A DNA stretch of 44,781 nt, taken from a virus. Shown here piece by piece: positions 7,640-15,275 of the stretch (position 1 is its first letter; every line of letters starts with the position of its first letter). The position numbers and the translations under genes were made by a program. Location of the stretch: positions 1-44,781 of IMG/VR virus record IMGVR_UViG_3300042507_007459. One strand, written 5' to 3'. The notes beneath the pieces are model-generated. The model was given only the letters and a program-made list of their open reading frames with translations. It was not told where the DNA came from and searched no databases.

Positions 7640-8065
7640 TTACTTTGTTGCTAAAATTTCTAAACGAACTGTGAAAGATCTTTCATTCCTGACATAAATT
7701 AAGTTATTTTCACCAGTTACAACCATCATTTCTCTCAATTTATTCCAATTTGAGTTGTCAATAGACCATTCAATATACTTATTAGAGGATGTGAGTGATT
7801 CATCATTCGGATAAGTAACCATTATAATCATAAATTTCATATCAGAGACACCATTCAATATAACATCTCCGTTTGCCAATTCTGTACTCGTATGAGTAAA
7901 TTCTGAGATTGGAATTGATATCTTTGACAAATCTACTTTATCCAAAGTATTTGAACCTTGAACAACACTTGCCCTTCCACATAAATTAAAGGTAACAAAT
8001 CTTTGCGTTCCTGCTGCATCATCATAGCAATCAAGAGGCATATTTTGGACAAAGGTTATAGACAT
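7640..8065 (-). CDS. Hypothetical protein, probably virion-associated
   Basis: A 141-aa protein without a recognised domain. It is rich in beta-strand-forming residues and lacks signal and membrane segments. It lies 11 bases upstream of the collagen-like fibre gene on the same strand, so it may be a fibre partner, adaptor or small decoration protein. No Shine-Dalgarno sequence is evident before the ATG at 8065. Confidence 0.6.
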   Translation of the reverse strand: MSITFVQNMPLDCYDDAAGTQRFVTFNLCGRASVVQGSNTLDKVDLSKISIPISEFTHTSTELANGDVILNGVSDMKFMIIMVTYPNDESLTSSNKYIEWSIDNSNWNKLREMMVVTGENNLIYVRNERSFTVRLEILATK

Positions 8066-8137
8066 ATCATAGAAATTATTTTAGTGTCATTGAATTAATC
8101 ATTTGAGGATGAAATGAATCTTCTTCATTTTGGTCAA

Positions 8138-9061
8138 TTATTGACTTTTTTTTTCATCTTCACTATTATCTTCTTCAAAGTTATCATGCTCTTCTTCAAT
8201 CGTTGTGTCATCAAAGAAAGTATCATGAGGTTCTTCTTCATATATATCCTCAATTACTTCTTCTATTTTTTCTTCTTCAGATAATTCTTCAGAAATAACT
8301 TCTGTTTCAAAATTATATTCTAAAACTTCTGCTATTTGTACTGGAACTAAAGTATTTTCAACCTCTGCAAGAGTTTCTTCAACTTCATCTATAATAGTTT
8401 CAGCAATTTCTTCTTCATTTATATCTTCTAAAGTTTCTACAGGAATTTCAGGAGTTTCTTCTGCAACTTTAATTATTTCATCAGAAGGTGGGACAATCAC
8501 ATCTTCTTCTTTGGTATTAGATATAACCTCATCTTCGGTTGGTTCTGATTTTTTTGGTTCTTCAACCAAAACTTCTTCAACTTTATTCCCTTCAGGTTTC
8601 AAGTAATCAGAAACAGACTTTAAGAAAGCAAGTGATATAATCGGAATCGGAAGACCAATTAAAAGAGAAAGAATAAATTTTGTTGTTCTTTGCTCTAATT
8701 TTTGCATTGTCATCATTTCTACGAGATCAATGAAAGAATCAATCCATTGTGGATTTGATACCATCGCTTGAGAAATGTAATCGTAGGTATAATAAACATT
8801 ACCAAGCATCTGCATTGCAACAAGCACTACAAATATAAACCATACAGCAAAACGATTTATTTTATCAAGAACTGCAAGAGTCATAAGAGAAGCAATAGAA
8901 CCTATTTCAAAAGCTAATGCCAAAATAATTGCCATCCAAGTCATATTACCTAAACCAAAAAAGGTTATGATGTGGATAGTTGATATCAATGAGGAAAGAG
9001 CAGGAACAGCTAAAAATGAGCCAACAACTAACTTTCTGAAATCATTGGGTTTAAGTTTCAT
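8138..9061 (-). CDS. Four-helix membrane protein with a long acidic tail
   Basis: A 307-aa protein. Hydrophobic segments at about residues 11-35, 38-64, 70-92 and 127-147 predict four membrane helices. From about residue 155 to the end the chain is strongly acidic (dominated by Glu, with Thr, Val and Ile) and probably disordered in the cytoplasm. No enzyme motif is seen. It could be an inner-membrane protein acting during infection, such as a superinfection-exclusion or anchoring factor, but this is not supported by homology. A candidate promoter (AGATATATAA) lies 29 bases upstream, with a terminator before it, so it heads its own transcript, which may continue into the fibre and glycosyltransferase genes. 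Confidence 0.65.
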   Translation of the reverse strand: MKLKPNDFRKLVVGSFLAVPALSSLISTIHIITFFGLGNMTWMAIILALAFEIGSIASLMTLAVLDKINRFAVWFIFVVLVAMQMLGNVYYTYDYISQAMVSNPQWIDSFIDLVEMMTMQKLEQRTTKFILSLLIGLPIPIISLAFLKSVSDYLKPEGNKVEEVLVEEPKKSEPTEDEVISNTKEEDVIVPPSDEIIKVAEETPEIPVETLEDINEEEIAETIIDEVEETLAEVENTLVPVQIAEVLEYNFETEVISEELSEEEKIEEVIEDIYEEEPHDTFFDDTTIEEEHDNFEEDNSEDEKKSQ

Positions 9062-9090
9062 TCTTTATTTAAAATTAATTTTAGATTTCT

Positions 9091-9099
9091 TATATATCT
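9091..9099 (-). promoter_or_regulatory. Candidate late promoter (AGATATATA)
   Basis: The minus strand reads TAGATATATAAG, 29 bases before the ATG at 9061. It lies immediately downstream of a terminator hairpin, a typical boundary between two transcripts. Confidence 0.55.
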
Positions 9100-9101
9100 A
9101 T

Positions 9102-9139
9102 AAAAAAAGAAGCCACCACGCTTTTTTGGCATGATGGCT
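9102..9139 (-). terminator. Rho-independent terminator after the small membrane protein gene
   Basis: On the minus strand an 11-bp stem (AGCCATCATGC with GCGTGGTGGCT) encloses a seven-base loop and is followed by a T-rich tail. Two of the pairs are G-U and form only in the minus-strand RNA; on the plus strand they would be C-A mismatches. The terminator therefore serves the minus-strand transcript. Confidence 0.75.
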
Positions 9140-9160
9140 CAAATAATTGCAATTTTTCAA

Positions 9161-9436
9161 TTATTTTTTAATTACGATATAATTTGCTTGAGATTTCTTA
9201 TTTGCTCCGCCATACATAGCAGAATCAATTTTAGTCTCAATTTTCTTCATTGATTCTCCGTATGTTTTTACTTGATAAGAATATTCAATCATCAATGAAT
9301 CATTGAACTTCTTTTGAGATTCAACTGCTGTAACTGCATTTGAAACTCTTGTGCAAGTAGAACATTGTGAGAACATAGTAGCCAATGAGAAACAAATCGC
9401 AATCAATGGCAGATTTTCTTTAATCTTCTCTAACAT
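9161..9436 (-). CDS. Small membrane-anchored protein
   Basis: A 91-aa protein with a single N-terminal hydrophobic segment (about residues 9-23) followed by a CSTC cysteine pair and a hydrophilic tail with coiled-coil character. The segment followed by Cys could be a membrane anchor or a lipoprotein-like signal, although no standard lipobox is present. Size and layout fit a small envelope protein such as a spanin component, but no partner gene overlaps it, so that is only a possibility. A promoter-like GATATATAG lies 44 bases upstream and a terminator directly downstream, so it is probably a single-gene transcript. Confidence 0.6.
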   Translation of the reverse strand: MLEKIKENLPLIAICFSLATMFSQCSTCTRVSNAVTAVESQKKFNDSLMIEYSYQVKTYGESMKKIETKIDSAMYGGANKKSQANYIVIKK

Positions 9437-9480
9437 CGTTATGAGTTATTTTTATTCAATAGTAATAAACTATTGAAATT

Positions 9481-9489
9481 CTATATATC
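9481..9489 (-). promoter_or_regulatory. Candidate late promoter (GATATATAG)
   Basis: On the minus strand TTGATATATAGAA lies 44 bases before the ATG at 9436 and overlaps the stop codon of the upstream gene. Confidence 0.55.
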
Positions 9490-10057
9490 AAGATGCTTCT
9501 TCTTCTTCAGAATTGGGATTCAAATTATTCTCCAAAGCACCCAATTTCAACTTCAAATTTTGAAGAATTTGTGTATCTTTTCTATATGAATTAACTGTTT
9601 CTGAAATAGGAACAAGCAACTTCTCATAAAATGTCTTAGCAGATTGAAGTCCTACTCCTTCTGCTGATTGAAGCATTTGAAGAATTGGTTCAATGAAGAT
9701 ACCTGTGATTTCAAAAACTTGTGTTTTTCTGCATTCTTTAATTGCTTGTTCAATCTCTGCATGAGCATTAACAATCAAAAAAGCATCGGTAAAACGCCAT
9801 TTTACTCTGTCATGAACGAATTTCTTCAATTCATCTGCGGTATTCAAACCACCTTCAATAACATAGCGTTTTGTGATAGAATCATTTTCCAATCTTTGAA
9901 TTACATCAGCAATAGATTGGATTCTTTCTTCAAGAGAAAGACTTTCATCATCCCATGAACCATTCAAGGATACTTCTTGGTTAGATCCAGTAGGAATTTG
10001 TACCACATCTTCAATGATTGTGGTATCTGTTTCGGCATTGATGACTTTAGGCATCAT
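9488..10057 (-). CDS. Hypothetical soluble protein
   Basis: A 189-aa protein of unknown function, predicted mostly alpha-helical and ending in an acidic tail (EEEEAS). The start is one of two adjacent ATG codons (10057 or 10054); GGAG lies three or six bases before them, and the upstream TTG is unlikely. No domain was recognised. It faces the large intergenic region, from which its promoter must come, although no GATATATA copy is seen on the minus strand there. It may therefore use a different promoter class from the late genes. Confidence 0.6.
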   Translation of the reverse strand: MMPKVINAETDTTIIEDVVQIPTGSNQEVSLNGSWDDESLSLEERIQSIADVIQRLENDSITKRYVIEGGLNTADELKKFVHDRVKWRFTDAFLIVNAHAEIEQAIKECRKTQVFEITGIFIEPILQMLQSAEGVGLQSAKTFYEKLLVPISETVNSYRKDTQILQNLKLKLGALENNLNPNSEEEEAS

Positions 10058-10277
10058 AGTCTCCAAAAAATGTTAAAAATATGTTGTTGTTTGTAATTAT
10101 AAATCAAAATTACACAATTTTTAGAAAATTTACTAAAAAAGTTTATACCCCTAAAATTTGTCAAAAAAGCCCATATTTCAAAAAAGTTTTCCACACAATG
10201 TAACCTTTTGCCTTCTCGTGTGTTATATAGTATATAGGGGTAATGTGATTAAGCCTAGCCCCTTAAGGTTTTCTTTG

Positions 10278-10332
10278 AGTTAATTCTCAGTTAATTCTTA
10301 TCTAATTCATAGTAGACTTTTAGGGTAATTCT
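10278..10332 (+). repeat. Short 11-base-spaced direct repeats
   Basis: AGTTAATTCT occurs at 10278-10287 and 10289-10298. A third, weaker unit (ATCTAATTCA) starts at 10300 and a fourth variant (AGGGTAATTCT) is at 10322-10332. The spacing of about one helical turn between the first three places them on the same face of the helix, as for iterons or operator arrays. Confidence 0.4.
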
Positions 10333-10438
10333 TCTTTGATTTAAGGATTTTATTATTTATTTCTTTTTAATATTAGTCTTTTTATATTTATAGTTCCTAG
10401 GCATTTGTTTAGGAAATATAAAAAATAATTATAAAGAG

Positions 10439-10471
10439 TTTACATTATGTACTGCTCTTCCATAATGTAAA
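10439..10471. repeat. Perfect 11-bp inverted repeat (hairpin)
   Basis: TTTACATTATG and CATAATGTAAA flank an 11-base loop, directly followed by a second small hairpin (AAGCAT / ATGCTT, 10470-10487). Neither is followed by a T tract, so these are not ordinary terminators. They may be structural elements of an RNA or protein-binding palindromes. Confidence 0.5.
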
Positions 10472-10667
10472 GCATGATTAAATGCTTAAAAATTAGGCAT
10501 TTAGAGTATGTTTAGCATAAATGAGTTTTAAAGCCCGAAAGTGTGTCTACTCTAAAAGATTAGACATTTATGGTATTTTTCCTATCAAACTACCTTCTTT
10601 TAATTGAAACAAATATAGTTGTTTTTTTCTATTTTTTGTTTTATCCCTATTTATCCACTAACTTTAA

Positions 10668-10676
10668 GGATATATA
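10668..10676 (+). promoter_or_regulatory. Candidate late promoter (GGATATATA)
   Basis: AAGGATATATAAC lies 49 bases before the ATG at 10726, the first gene of the plus-strand block. It is identical in its core to copies at 24279, 27928 and 29566. Confidence 0.55.
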
Positions 10677-10725
10677 ACATAAATGTCTATTAAATGGTAG
10701 ACAATTAATATTTTTTAACCGCTCC

Positions 10726-11145
10726 ATGAGCTACAACTTATTTTTAGATGATAATAGAACACCCAAAGATATATGGAATCAAACAAAAAGTCCTGAATAT
10801 GCTGTGTATAATTGGGTAACAGTAAAAGATTATGATTCATTTATTGAAACTATTCAAGAGAATGGATTACCTGTTCGTATTTCTATTGATCATAATTTAA
10901 GTGATGAACATATAATTGACACAGATAAGAAAAAAATACCATATGATTCATATAAAGTTAAAACAGGTTATGATTGTATTATATGGCTTGTTGAGTATTG
11001 TATAGATTATAATCTTCCTCTTCCTAAATATAAAATTCACGCTGAAGAAGGATTAGGTAAGAAAAATATTGAAAATATGCTCGAAAAATTTGATAAATAC
11101 CAAAAATCAAAACAATCAACTAAATCAACAAATAAAAAGAACTGA
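10726..11145 (+). CDS. Receiver-like protein of the cyclic-phosphate-processing (cREC) type
   Basis: A 139-aa protein with a receiver-like fold signature: LFLDDNRTP with Asp8 and Asp9 at the end of the first strand, SIDHNLSDE with Asp55 and His56, TGYDCIIWLVE with Asp83, and a final KIHAEE. This set of Asp and His residues, in place of the usual phosphoacceptor Asp/Lys pair, is known from small receiver-like proteins associated with nucleic-acid end or cyclic phosphate processing; the assignment is by motif order only. The C-terminal 20 residues are a Lys/Asn/Ser-rich tail. It is the first gene of the plus block, behind a promoter-like GGATATATA. A role in RNA repair or host takeover is possible but not shown. 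Confidence 0.6.
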   Translation: MSYNLFLDDNRTPKDIWNQTKSPEYAVYNWVTVKDYDSFIETIQENGLPVRISIDHNLSDEHIIDTDKKKIPYDSYKVKTGYDCIIWLVEYCIDYNLPLPKYKIHAEEGLGKKNIENMLEKFDKYQKSKQSTKSTNKKN

Positions 11146-11146
11146 T

Positions 11147-11698
11147 ATGAGATTAAAACCTATCACAGATGAGTATTTCAAACTCAAACAACTTTTTGAA
11201 GAATCTTTGGAATCAAAAAGTTCTCACGAAAAAAATATGCATTATCACGAAATCGGAAAACGATTTGAGAATGCTTATAATGATATTATTTCAATTATTA
11301 ATACTCAAAATCCATTTTCATCTATTGTAGATGGTATGCAAAATGAATTACATCAAGTTCATTTACTTTACAATACCTTTGATAAGGTTCGTAATACTAT
11401 TAACCAATCTTCAACAAAGATTCAGCAAAATTTTGAAAAATATTTAGAATATGCTGAAGGAATGATTGAAGAAATTCGTAATCTTTCACTCTCTCTTGCA
11501 GAAACAGGAGTTGCTTTGGAAACAGTTAATGAATCTAAAGCGAGTGATATTATTAAAGTAATTAAAAAAGAAATACTAAATTTCAAAAAATGGATTGAGA
11601 AAAGAGTAAAAAAGATGAAACAACTCAATACACTAATTCAATCTGATTTAGATATGATTCAAAAGAGTATTCAAAAAGAATTCTCAAGTGTAAAATAA
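11147..11698 (+). CDS. Coiled-coil hypothetical protein
   Basis: A 183-aa protein, almost wholly alpha-helical with long heptad-like stretches and a basic C-terminal third (KKWIEKRVKKMKQ region). No domain was recognised and there is no signal peptide. The ATG at 11147 follows the upstream stop after one base; an upstream in-frame ATG inside the receiver-like gene is unlikely. The coiled coil is reminiscent of the protein at 15276-16058 in general character, but no clear sequence match is visible. Confidence 0.6.
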   Translation: MRLKPITDEYFKLKQLFEESLESKSSHEKNMHYHEIGKRFENAYNDIISIINTQNPFSSIVDGMQNELHQVHLLYNTFDKVRNTINQSSTKIQQNFEKYLEYAEGMIEEIRNLSLSLAETGVALETVNESKASDIIKVIKKEILNFKKWIEKRVKKMKQLNTLIQSDLDMIQKSIQKEFSSVK

Positions 11699-11707
11699 AA
11701 CATAACA

Positions 11708-12388
11708 ATGAAAAATATAAATCCTTTTCAATTATCAACAGTTAAAACAGAAGATTATACATATAGAATAGATTGGTCTCTTTTTGAGGGTGAAATAGAA
11801 TATGATATGATTACTGAAGAACTAAAGGTTGTAACTCTTGCAAGTAAGCATGCTTTTGAAAGAATGGAAGATTTTAAGATTTCTTTTGAAGAACTTGAAG
11901 AAGTAGTTAATAAAGCAGCTGGTAAACTTATTAAAGCATTTAATAGGGATGAAAAAAAATATACTGAAGAAATAGTAGCAACTATTAGAGATAGATCTAA
12001 AAAAATTCCTTATGAATTGATTGTCATTATGGAACCACAAGGTAAACATAATAAAGTTCAAAAGACTGTTAAGAAAGAAGAAATTGCTATGACTGGAGAA
12101 ATTTTTGATAGAACTAAATTGAGAAGAATTAAAGATAATTACGATAATAAAAATATGTATTTAGATGGAGAACCTAGTAAAGGTTTAAGAACTCACTCAT
12201 ATAAAGAAATATTAGATCAACTTGATAAAGAAAAAAAGGATATTGAAAATATAGATTATTTATTTAGAGTATATACTACAAGAAGAAAGAAGAAATATTT
12301 GCCAAATAATGCTAATCAATATGTAATCGATATTTATCCAAATAATGTCGATCTTAAACATTCTAGAGATATGTATGAAGGATTTTAA
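11708..12388 (+). CDS. Hypothetical protein with a DUF4258-like N-terminal stretch
   Basis: A 226-aa basic protein. Around residues 45-75 the pattern KHAFERMEDFKISFEELEEV resembles the His-x-x-x-Arg-Met helix of DUF4258-type small proteins, which belong to the wide RelE/BrnT-like toxin fold, followed by strands (PYELIVIMEP). The resemblance is short and not decisive. The C-terminal half is charged and unrecognised. Gene spacing to both neighbours is tight, so it belongs to the 10726-13436 block. Confidence 0.55.
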   Translation: MKNINPFQLSTVKTEDYTYRIDWSLFEGEIEYDMITEELKVVTLASKHAFERMEDFKISFEELEEVVNKAAGKLIKAFNRDEKKYTEEIVATIRDRSKKIPYELIVIMEPQGKHNKVQKTVKKEEIAMTGEIFDRTKLRRIKDNYDNKNMYLDGEPSKGLRTHSYKEILDQLDKEKKDIENIDYLFRVYTTRRKKKYLPNNANQYVIDIYPNNVDLKHSRDMYEGF

Positions 12389-12836
12389 ACAATATTTAGC
12401 TGAATCTGTAGAAGTAATGGGTGATTCTTTAGAATACATTACAACACTTCTTGAAGAAAAGAGTATCTTATCTAGATTAGTTCGTTTTGAACGTGATTCC
12501 ATAGGTGATTTGACTTCTATTGCATTTGATGTTAATGATTTATCTCCTAAAAAGAGAGAAAATATTATAGCATCTTTACAAAAACATGGATTCAAAACAG
12601 CTTCTATTGAATTTCACGATTGGAATAAACTTTGGATAGTATCTATTGAAAGAATTCGTATTCAAAGAAAAAGTTCAGCAAATGCTCTTGTTAGTTCAAT
12701 TTATTATGGAATTGTTGAACAACCGAAAAAACAAGAAAAAGTAGAAGGGGTACAAGATGGTAAAAAAAGTATGCTTGAAAGGATTATAGGGAAAACCTTT
12801 CATAAGGGAGATAAAGATAACAATGGCAACAAATAA
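12375..12836 (+). CDS. Hypothetical protein with capsid-targeting-like N-terminus
   Basis: A 153-aa protein of unknown fold. The start at 12375 overlaps the previous gene by 14 bases; an in-frame ATG ten codons earlier has no better ribosome site. From this start the first eleven residues are MKDFKQYLAES, which align without gaps with the T4 internal-protein capsid-targeting sequence MKTYQEFIAEA, including the Leu-x-Glu at which gp21 would cut. The body has alternating strands and helices (residues 30-100) and a basic Gly/Lys-rich tail. If the N-terminus is real, the protein is packaged in the head and could enter the host with the DNA. This is inference; no experimental or database support is available here. 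Confidence 0.6.
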   Translation: MKDFKQYLAESVEVMGDSLEYITTLLEEKSILSRLVRFERDSIGDLTSIAFDVNDLSPKKRENIIASLQKHGFKTASIEFHDWNKLWIVSIERIRIQRKSSANALVSSIYYGIVEQPKKQEKVEGVQDGKKSMLERIIGKTFHKGDKDNNGNK

Positions 12837-13023
12837 TTTGAAGAATAAAGCTGAACGATGCATAGATGTTCTAAACTGCATCAAAGATGACCTTTTTGAT
12901 ACAATAGTTGAGCATAATTGTTTTGAAAAAAAGAAAGAATGCCTTTCAAAGATTAACATTTTTAACGAAAGCGCAGAACTTCTCAAAACAATATTCAATA
13001 TAAAAGAAAGAGATAAACAATGA
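12823..13023 (+). CDS. Small helical hypothetical protein
   Basis: A 66-aa protein, Cys-containing (three Cys) and mainly helical. It overlaps the upstream gene by 14 bases and the downstream gene by four (ATGA), so it is probably translated by coupling. No function can be suggested. GGGAG about 12 bases upstream may be its ribosome site. Confidence 0.55.
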   Translation: MATNNLKNKAERCIDVLNCIKDDLFDTIVEHNCFEKKKECLSKINIFNESAELLKTIFNIKERDKQ

Positions 13024-13436
13024 AACGCTACATTAAACTCTATGAAGAATTTTCAAATGATTTAGAGATTACTTTAGAAAAAGAAATTGAAGTAACCTTT
13101 CGTTTTTTGTTAAGAAAAGGCGTAAAGAGTGAACTTCTTAAAAGAATGATTAATGAGCGTTTTATAGAAAGGATTAAACCACCATTCACTTATTCAGATA
13201 TTATATATTACTCATTTGATATAGACCATATAGCAGATATACCGATGAAAGGAAATAGAATACAATCAGAATATGCAATCAAAGCAAAAATTGTATTTGA
13301 AGATGTAACTTTAGATCCTAAAACAATAGATAAAATGATTAAAAGAGGTATAGCAAATTTTTTGAAATTAGAAGAAGATTCTTATTTCAAAGATGAAGTA
13401 GAAAAATCTACAATAGTTTCTATGGATTATATTTAA
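13020..13436 (+). CDS. Hypothetical protein with possible capsid-targeting N-terminus
   Basis: A 138-aa protein beginning MKRYIKLYEEF. Met-Lys, an aromatic residue at position 4 and Glu at position 10 match the T4 capsid-targeting layout, although the residue two before the Glu is Tyr rather than Leu or Ile. The rest forms alternating helices and strands with no recognised domain. It overlaps the previous gene by four bases. Its stop codon overlaps the stop of the terminase gene on the opposite strand (13433-13436), with no terminator between the two convergent genes. Confidence 0.58.
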   Translation: MKRYIKLYEEFSNDLEITLEKEIEVTFRFLLRKGVKSELLKRMINERFIERIKPPFTYSDIIYYSFDIDHIADIPMKGNRIQSEYAIKAKIVFEDVTLDPKTIDKMIKRGIANFLKLEEDSYFKDEVEKSTIVSMDYI

Positions 13437-15214
13437 CTTCTCATCATTTTATAGATATCGCCCATATTTTTAACACTATATGCACTATCATTGTTCATAT
13501 TATCTATCTTTTTACTTATTTCCTTTTTATATCGTTCTTGAACTCCCTCATCCCAAATTTCACTTACACAATCTGGTAAAACAGCAGATTTAAAAAACGC
13601 CATAAGATTCACACAACTCATTGCCAAATCATCATGACCTCTTTCATTTGAATAAGTCCCTGCTTCATTGACACCAAAAGTTGTAAATTCAGAAATAGTA
13701 ATATCATGCGTTAAAATTAGTCTTCTTGAACGAAAAGCGGGTCGAAAATCTTCGCAATAAATTCTTTTCAGTTGATTATTAAGTTTGATGCCTGGTTTGA
13801 ATATCTTATCATCGGATTTATGCTTTGTAGTTACAAAAAGTTCAGTAAAGAACTCTTCGTGTTGAGACATAAGTTCTAAGAAATAATTACCATTATAATT
13901 CATTTCTAAAACAATTTTTAATCTTTCTTCGCCTAAAATATCATAGACAACGGCATTTACTATTTTTACAAAATCAGAAATAGATACAGTATTTGACCTA
14001 AAAACACCAACCTGTTTCAATCCGAAGAAATCAACCTCTCCTTGAAACATTTTGTGTCTTCTTATAGCACCCATACTTAAAGGAACAAGTTGAAATATAT
14101 TCAAGATTGTATAATCTCTATTTGCTCCTTCTGCTAAGTCTATTGAAAGGACGAAAAAGCGTTTTCCAGTTCTAAATCTTCCATTATTATCCTTATAGTC
14201 AAAATCAAAAGAAGAATCCCAAGTAAGATCCTTATAATCTAAATCTTGGTCGTGGAGAGTTTCTATTTCACGAAATTCATATTTCCGTTCACATCTCTTT
14301 GCAAATGAAATTGATTGTCCATCCAAAAGAAATGAAGAACTTGCTACAAATTGATTTCCAAACTCTTGATTAAATGCTTCTTCACTTCCTAAATCTGCTA
14401 TCCATTTTTGTTTCCATGCTTCATCTCTACCAGGAACTTGCCACCAATCAACTCGTAAAGGTACAAATTCACTCTTTTTCTTTATAGCATTATCATAAAT
14501 TTCATAAAACAGATTTAATCCATTAGCAGTTGATGTTATTAACATCTTTGAATTTTTTATTGATGAAAGTGTAGGAAGAATAGATTTATAGAAAGACCTT
14601 GCTATTTTTTCAGGAATATGGGCAAACTCGTCAGCAAAAATTACATCAAAGGTAAAACCAATCGCAGGAGTTTCTGTACATGCTTCTGCAAAAATTCTAC
14701 AACCATTATCAAAAGCCATTCTACCCATATTATTGACTTTAACACCAGGTTTCATAAAAAATGGCAAGTGTCTTAAAATAGTTTTGGTTTTATCTAAAAT
14801 TTCTTCAGAAGTGGCTCTTTTATTGGCTATAACAAGAACATTTTTATCAAAATGAAAACACATATACCATGATAGAAAAATACAACTTGTTATGGTTTTT
14901 CCAATTTGTCTTGAAGCTAAAAAAACAACTCGCTCATTTTTAGCATAAGATTCTATTACCTTTTCTTGATAATCTCTTAAACGAATTTTCTCTATACCAT
15001 TATCAGTCTTTGAAAAACAATAATTGTTAGCAAAATAAAGGATGTCTTTTTGGCATCTAACAATCTCTTCAAGTTCCGATTGTTCATATTCAAACGCTAT
15101 ATTTGCACCTCTCCAATCAGTATCCCCTTCTGAAAAAGGATTCTGTCTAGGCATACTTTCCCCATTAGTAATACTTTCCATCAAATCTTGTACATTCTTT
15201 GTACTCCAAGCCAT
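13433..15214 (-). CDS. 17: Terminase large subunit, T4 gp17-like
   Basis: A 593-aa DNA-packaging motor (T4 gp17 is 610 aa). The ATPase domain has Walker A ASRQIGKT (about residues 100-107) and Walker B VIFADE (191-196), followed by the coupling motif TSTANG (228-232). The C-terminal RNase H-fold nuclease has Asp359 in VLSIDLAEG, Glu437 in LEMNYNG and Asp528/Asp529 in GHDDLAMS. All expected catalytic residues are present. It docks on the portal and cuts and pumps the genome into the prohead. It is transcribed alone on the minus strand from a divergent promoter pair at 15235-15252. No small terminase subunit is recognised in the window. Confidence 0.96.
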   Translation of the reverse strand: MAWSTKNVQDLMESITNGESMPRQNPFSEGDTDWRGANIAFEYEQSELEEIVRCQKDILYFANNYCFSKTDNGIEKIRLRDYQEKVIESYAKNERVVFLASRQIGKTITSCIFLSWYMCFHFDKNVLVIANKRATSEEILDKTKTILRHLPFFMKPGVKVNNMGRMAFDNGCRIFAEACTETPAIGFTFDVIFADEFAHIPEKIARSFYKSILPTLSSIKNSKMLITSTANGLNLFYEIYDNAIKKKSEFVPLRVDWWQVPGRDEAWKQKWIADLGSEEAFNQEFGNQFVASSSFLLDGQSISFAKRCERKYEFREIETLHDQDLDYKDLTWDSSFDFDYKDNNGRFRTGKRFFVLSIDLAEGANRDYTILNIFQLVPLSMGAIRRHKMFQGEVDFFGLKQVGVFRSNTVSISDFVKIVNAVVYDILGEERLKIVLEMNYNGNYFLELMSQHEEFFTELFVTTKHKSDDKIFKPGIKLNNQLKRIYCEDFRPAFRSRRLILTHDITISEFTTFGVNEAGTYSNERGHDDLAMSCVNLMAFFKSAVLPDCVSEIWDEGVQERYKKEISKKIDNMNNDSAYSVKNMGDIYKMMRS

Positions 15215-15234
15215 AAAAACCTCAATAATGTTTT

Positions 15235-15252
15235 ACTATATATTGATATATA
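15235..15252. promoter_or_regulatory. Divergent promoter pair between terminase and the next gene
   Basis: The minus strand reads AATATATAG (15235-15243), 20 bases before the terminase ATG at 15214. The plus strand reads TGATATATA (15244-15252), 23 bases before the ATG at 15276. Two oppositely oriented copies of the GATATATA-type motif lie end to end, so one short region may drive both genes. Confidence 0.5.
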
Positions 15253-15275
15253 CCTACGAAACAAAATTAACTATT

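Larger units (their letters stand above)
10067..10725. other. Large structured intergenic region between divergent blocks (candidate control region or origin)
   Basis: The only long non-coding gap of the window. It contains three hairpins (10393-10415, 10439-10471, 10470-10487), tandem 11-base repeats around TTAATTCT, two 9-mers one base off the DnaA box consensus (10187-10195 and 10651-10659), and T-rich and A-rich tracts. Two TATATA elements are oriented to the right (10228-10238 and 10668-10676). The promoter-like AGTATATAGGG at 10228 lies about 500 bases before the first gene, so an untranslated RNA may be made here. No tRNA and no convincing open frame were seen. Origin or regulatory function is inference from layout. 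Confidence 0.45.

Noticed and set aside
9142-9167. Inverted repeat AAATAATTG / CAATTATTT overlapping the stop of the small membrane protein gene
   Set aside because: It is very AT-rich and lies before a much stronger terminator; chance is a sufficient explanation.
10521-10607. A 28-codon open frame in the large intergenic region
   Set aside because: It has no ribosome binding site and no similarity to known short proteins, and such a length is expected by chance.
15042-15275. N-terminal extension of the gene at 15276 into the terminase region
   Set aside because: The frame is open but lies opposite the conserved terminase N-terminus and upstream of the promoter-like element; the ATG at 15276 is better supported.
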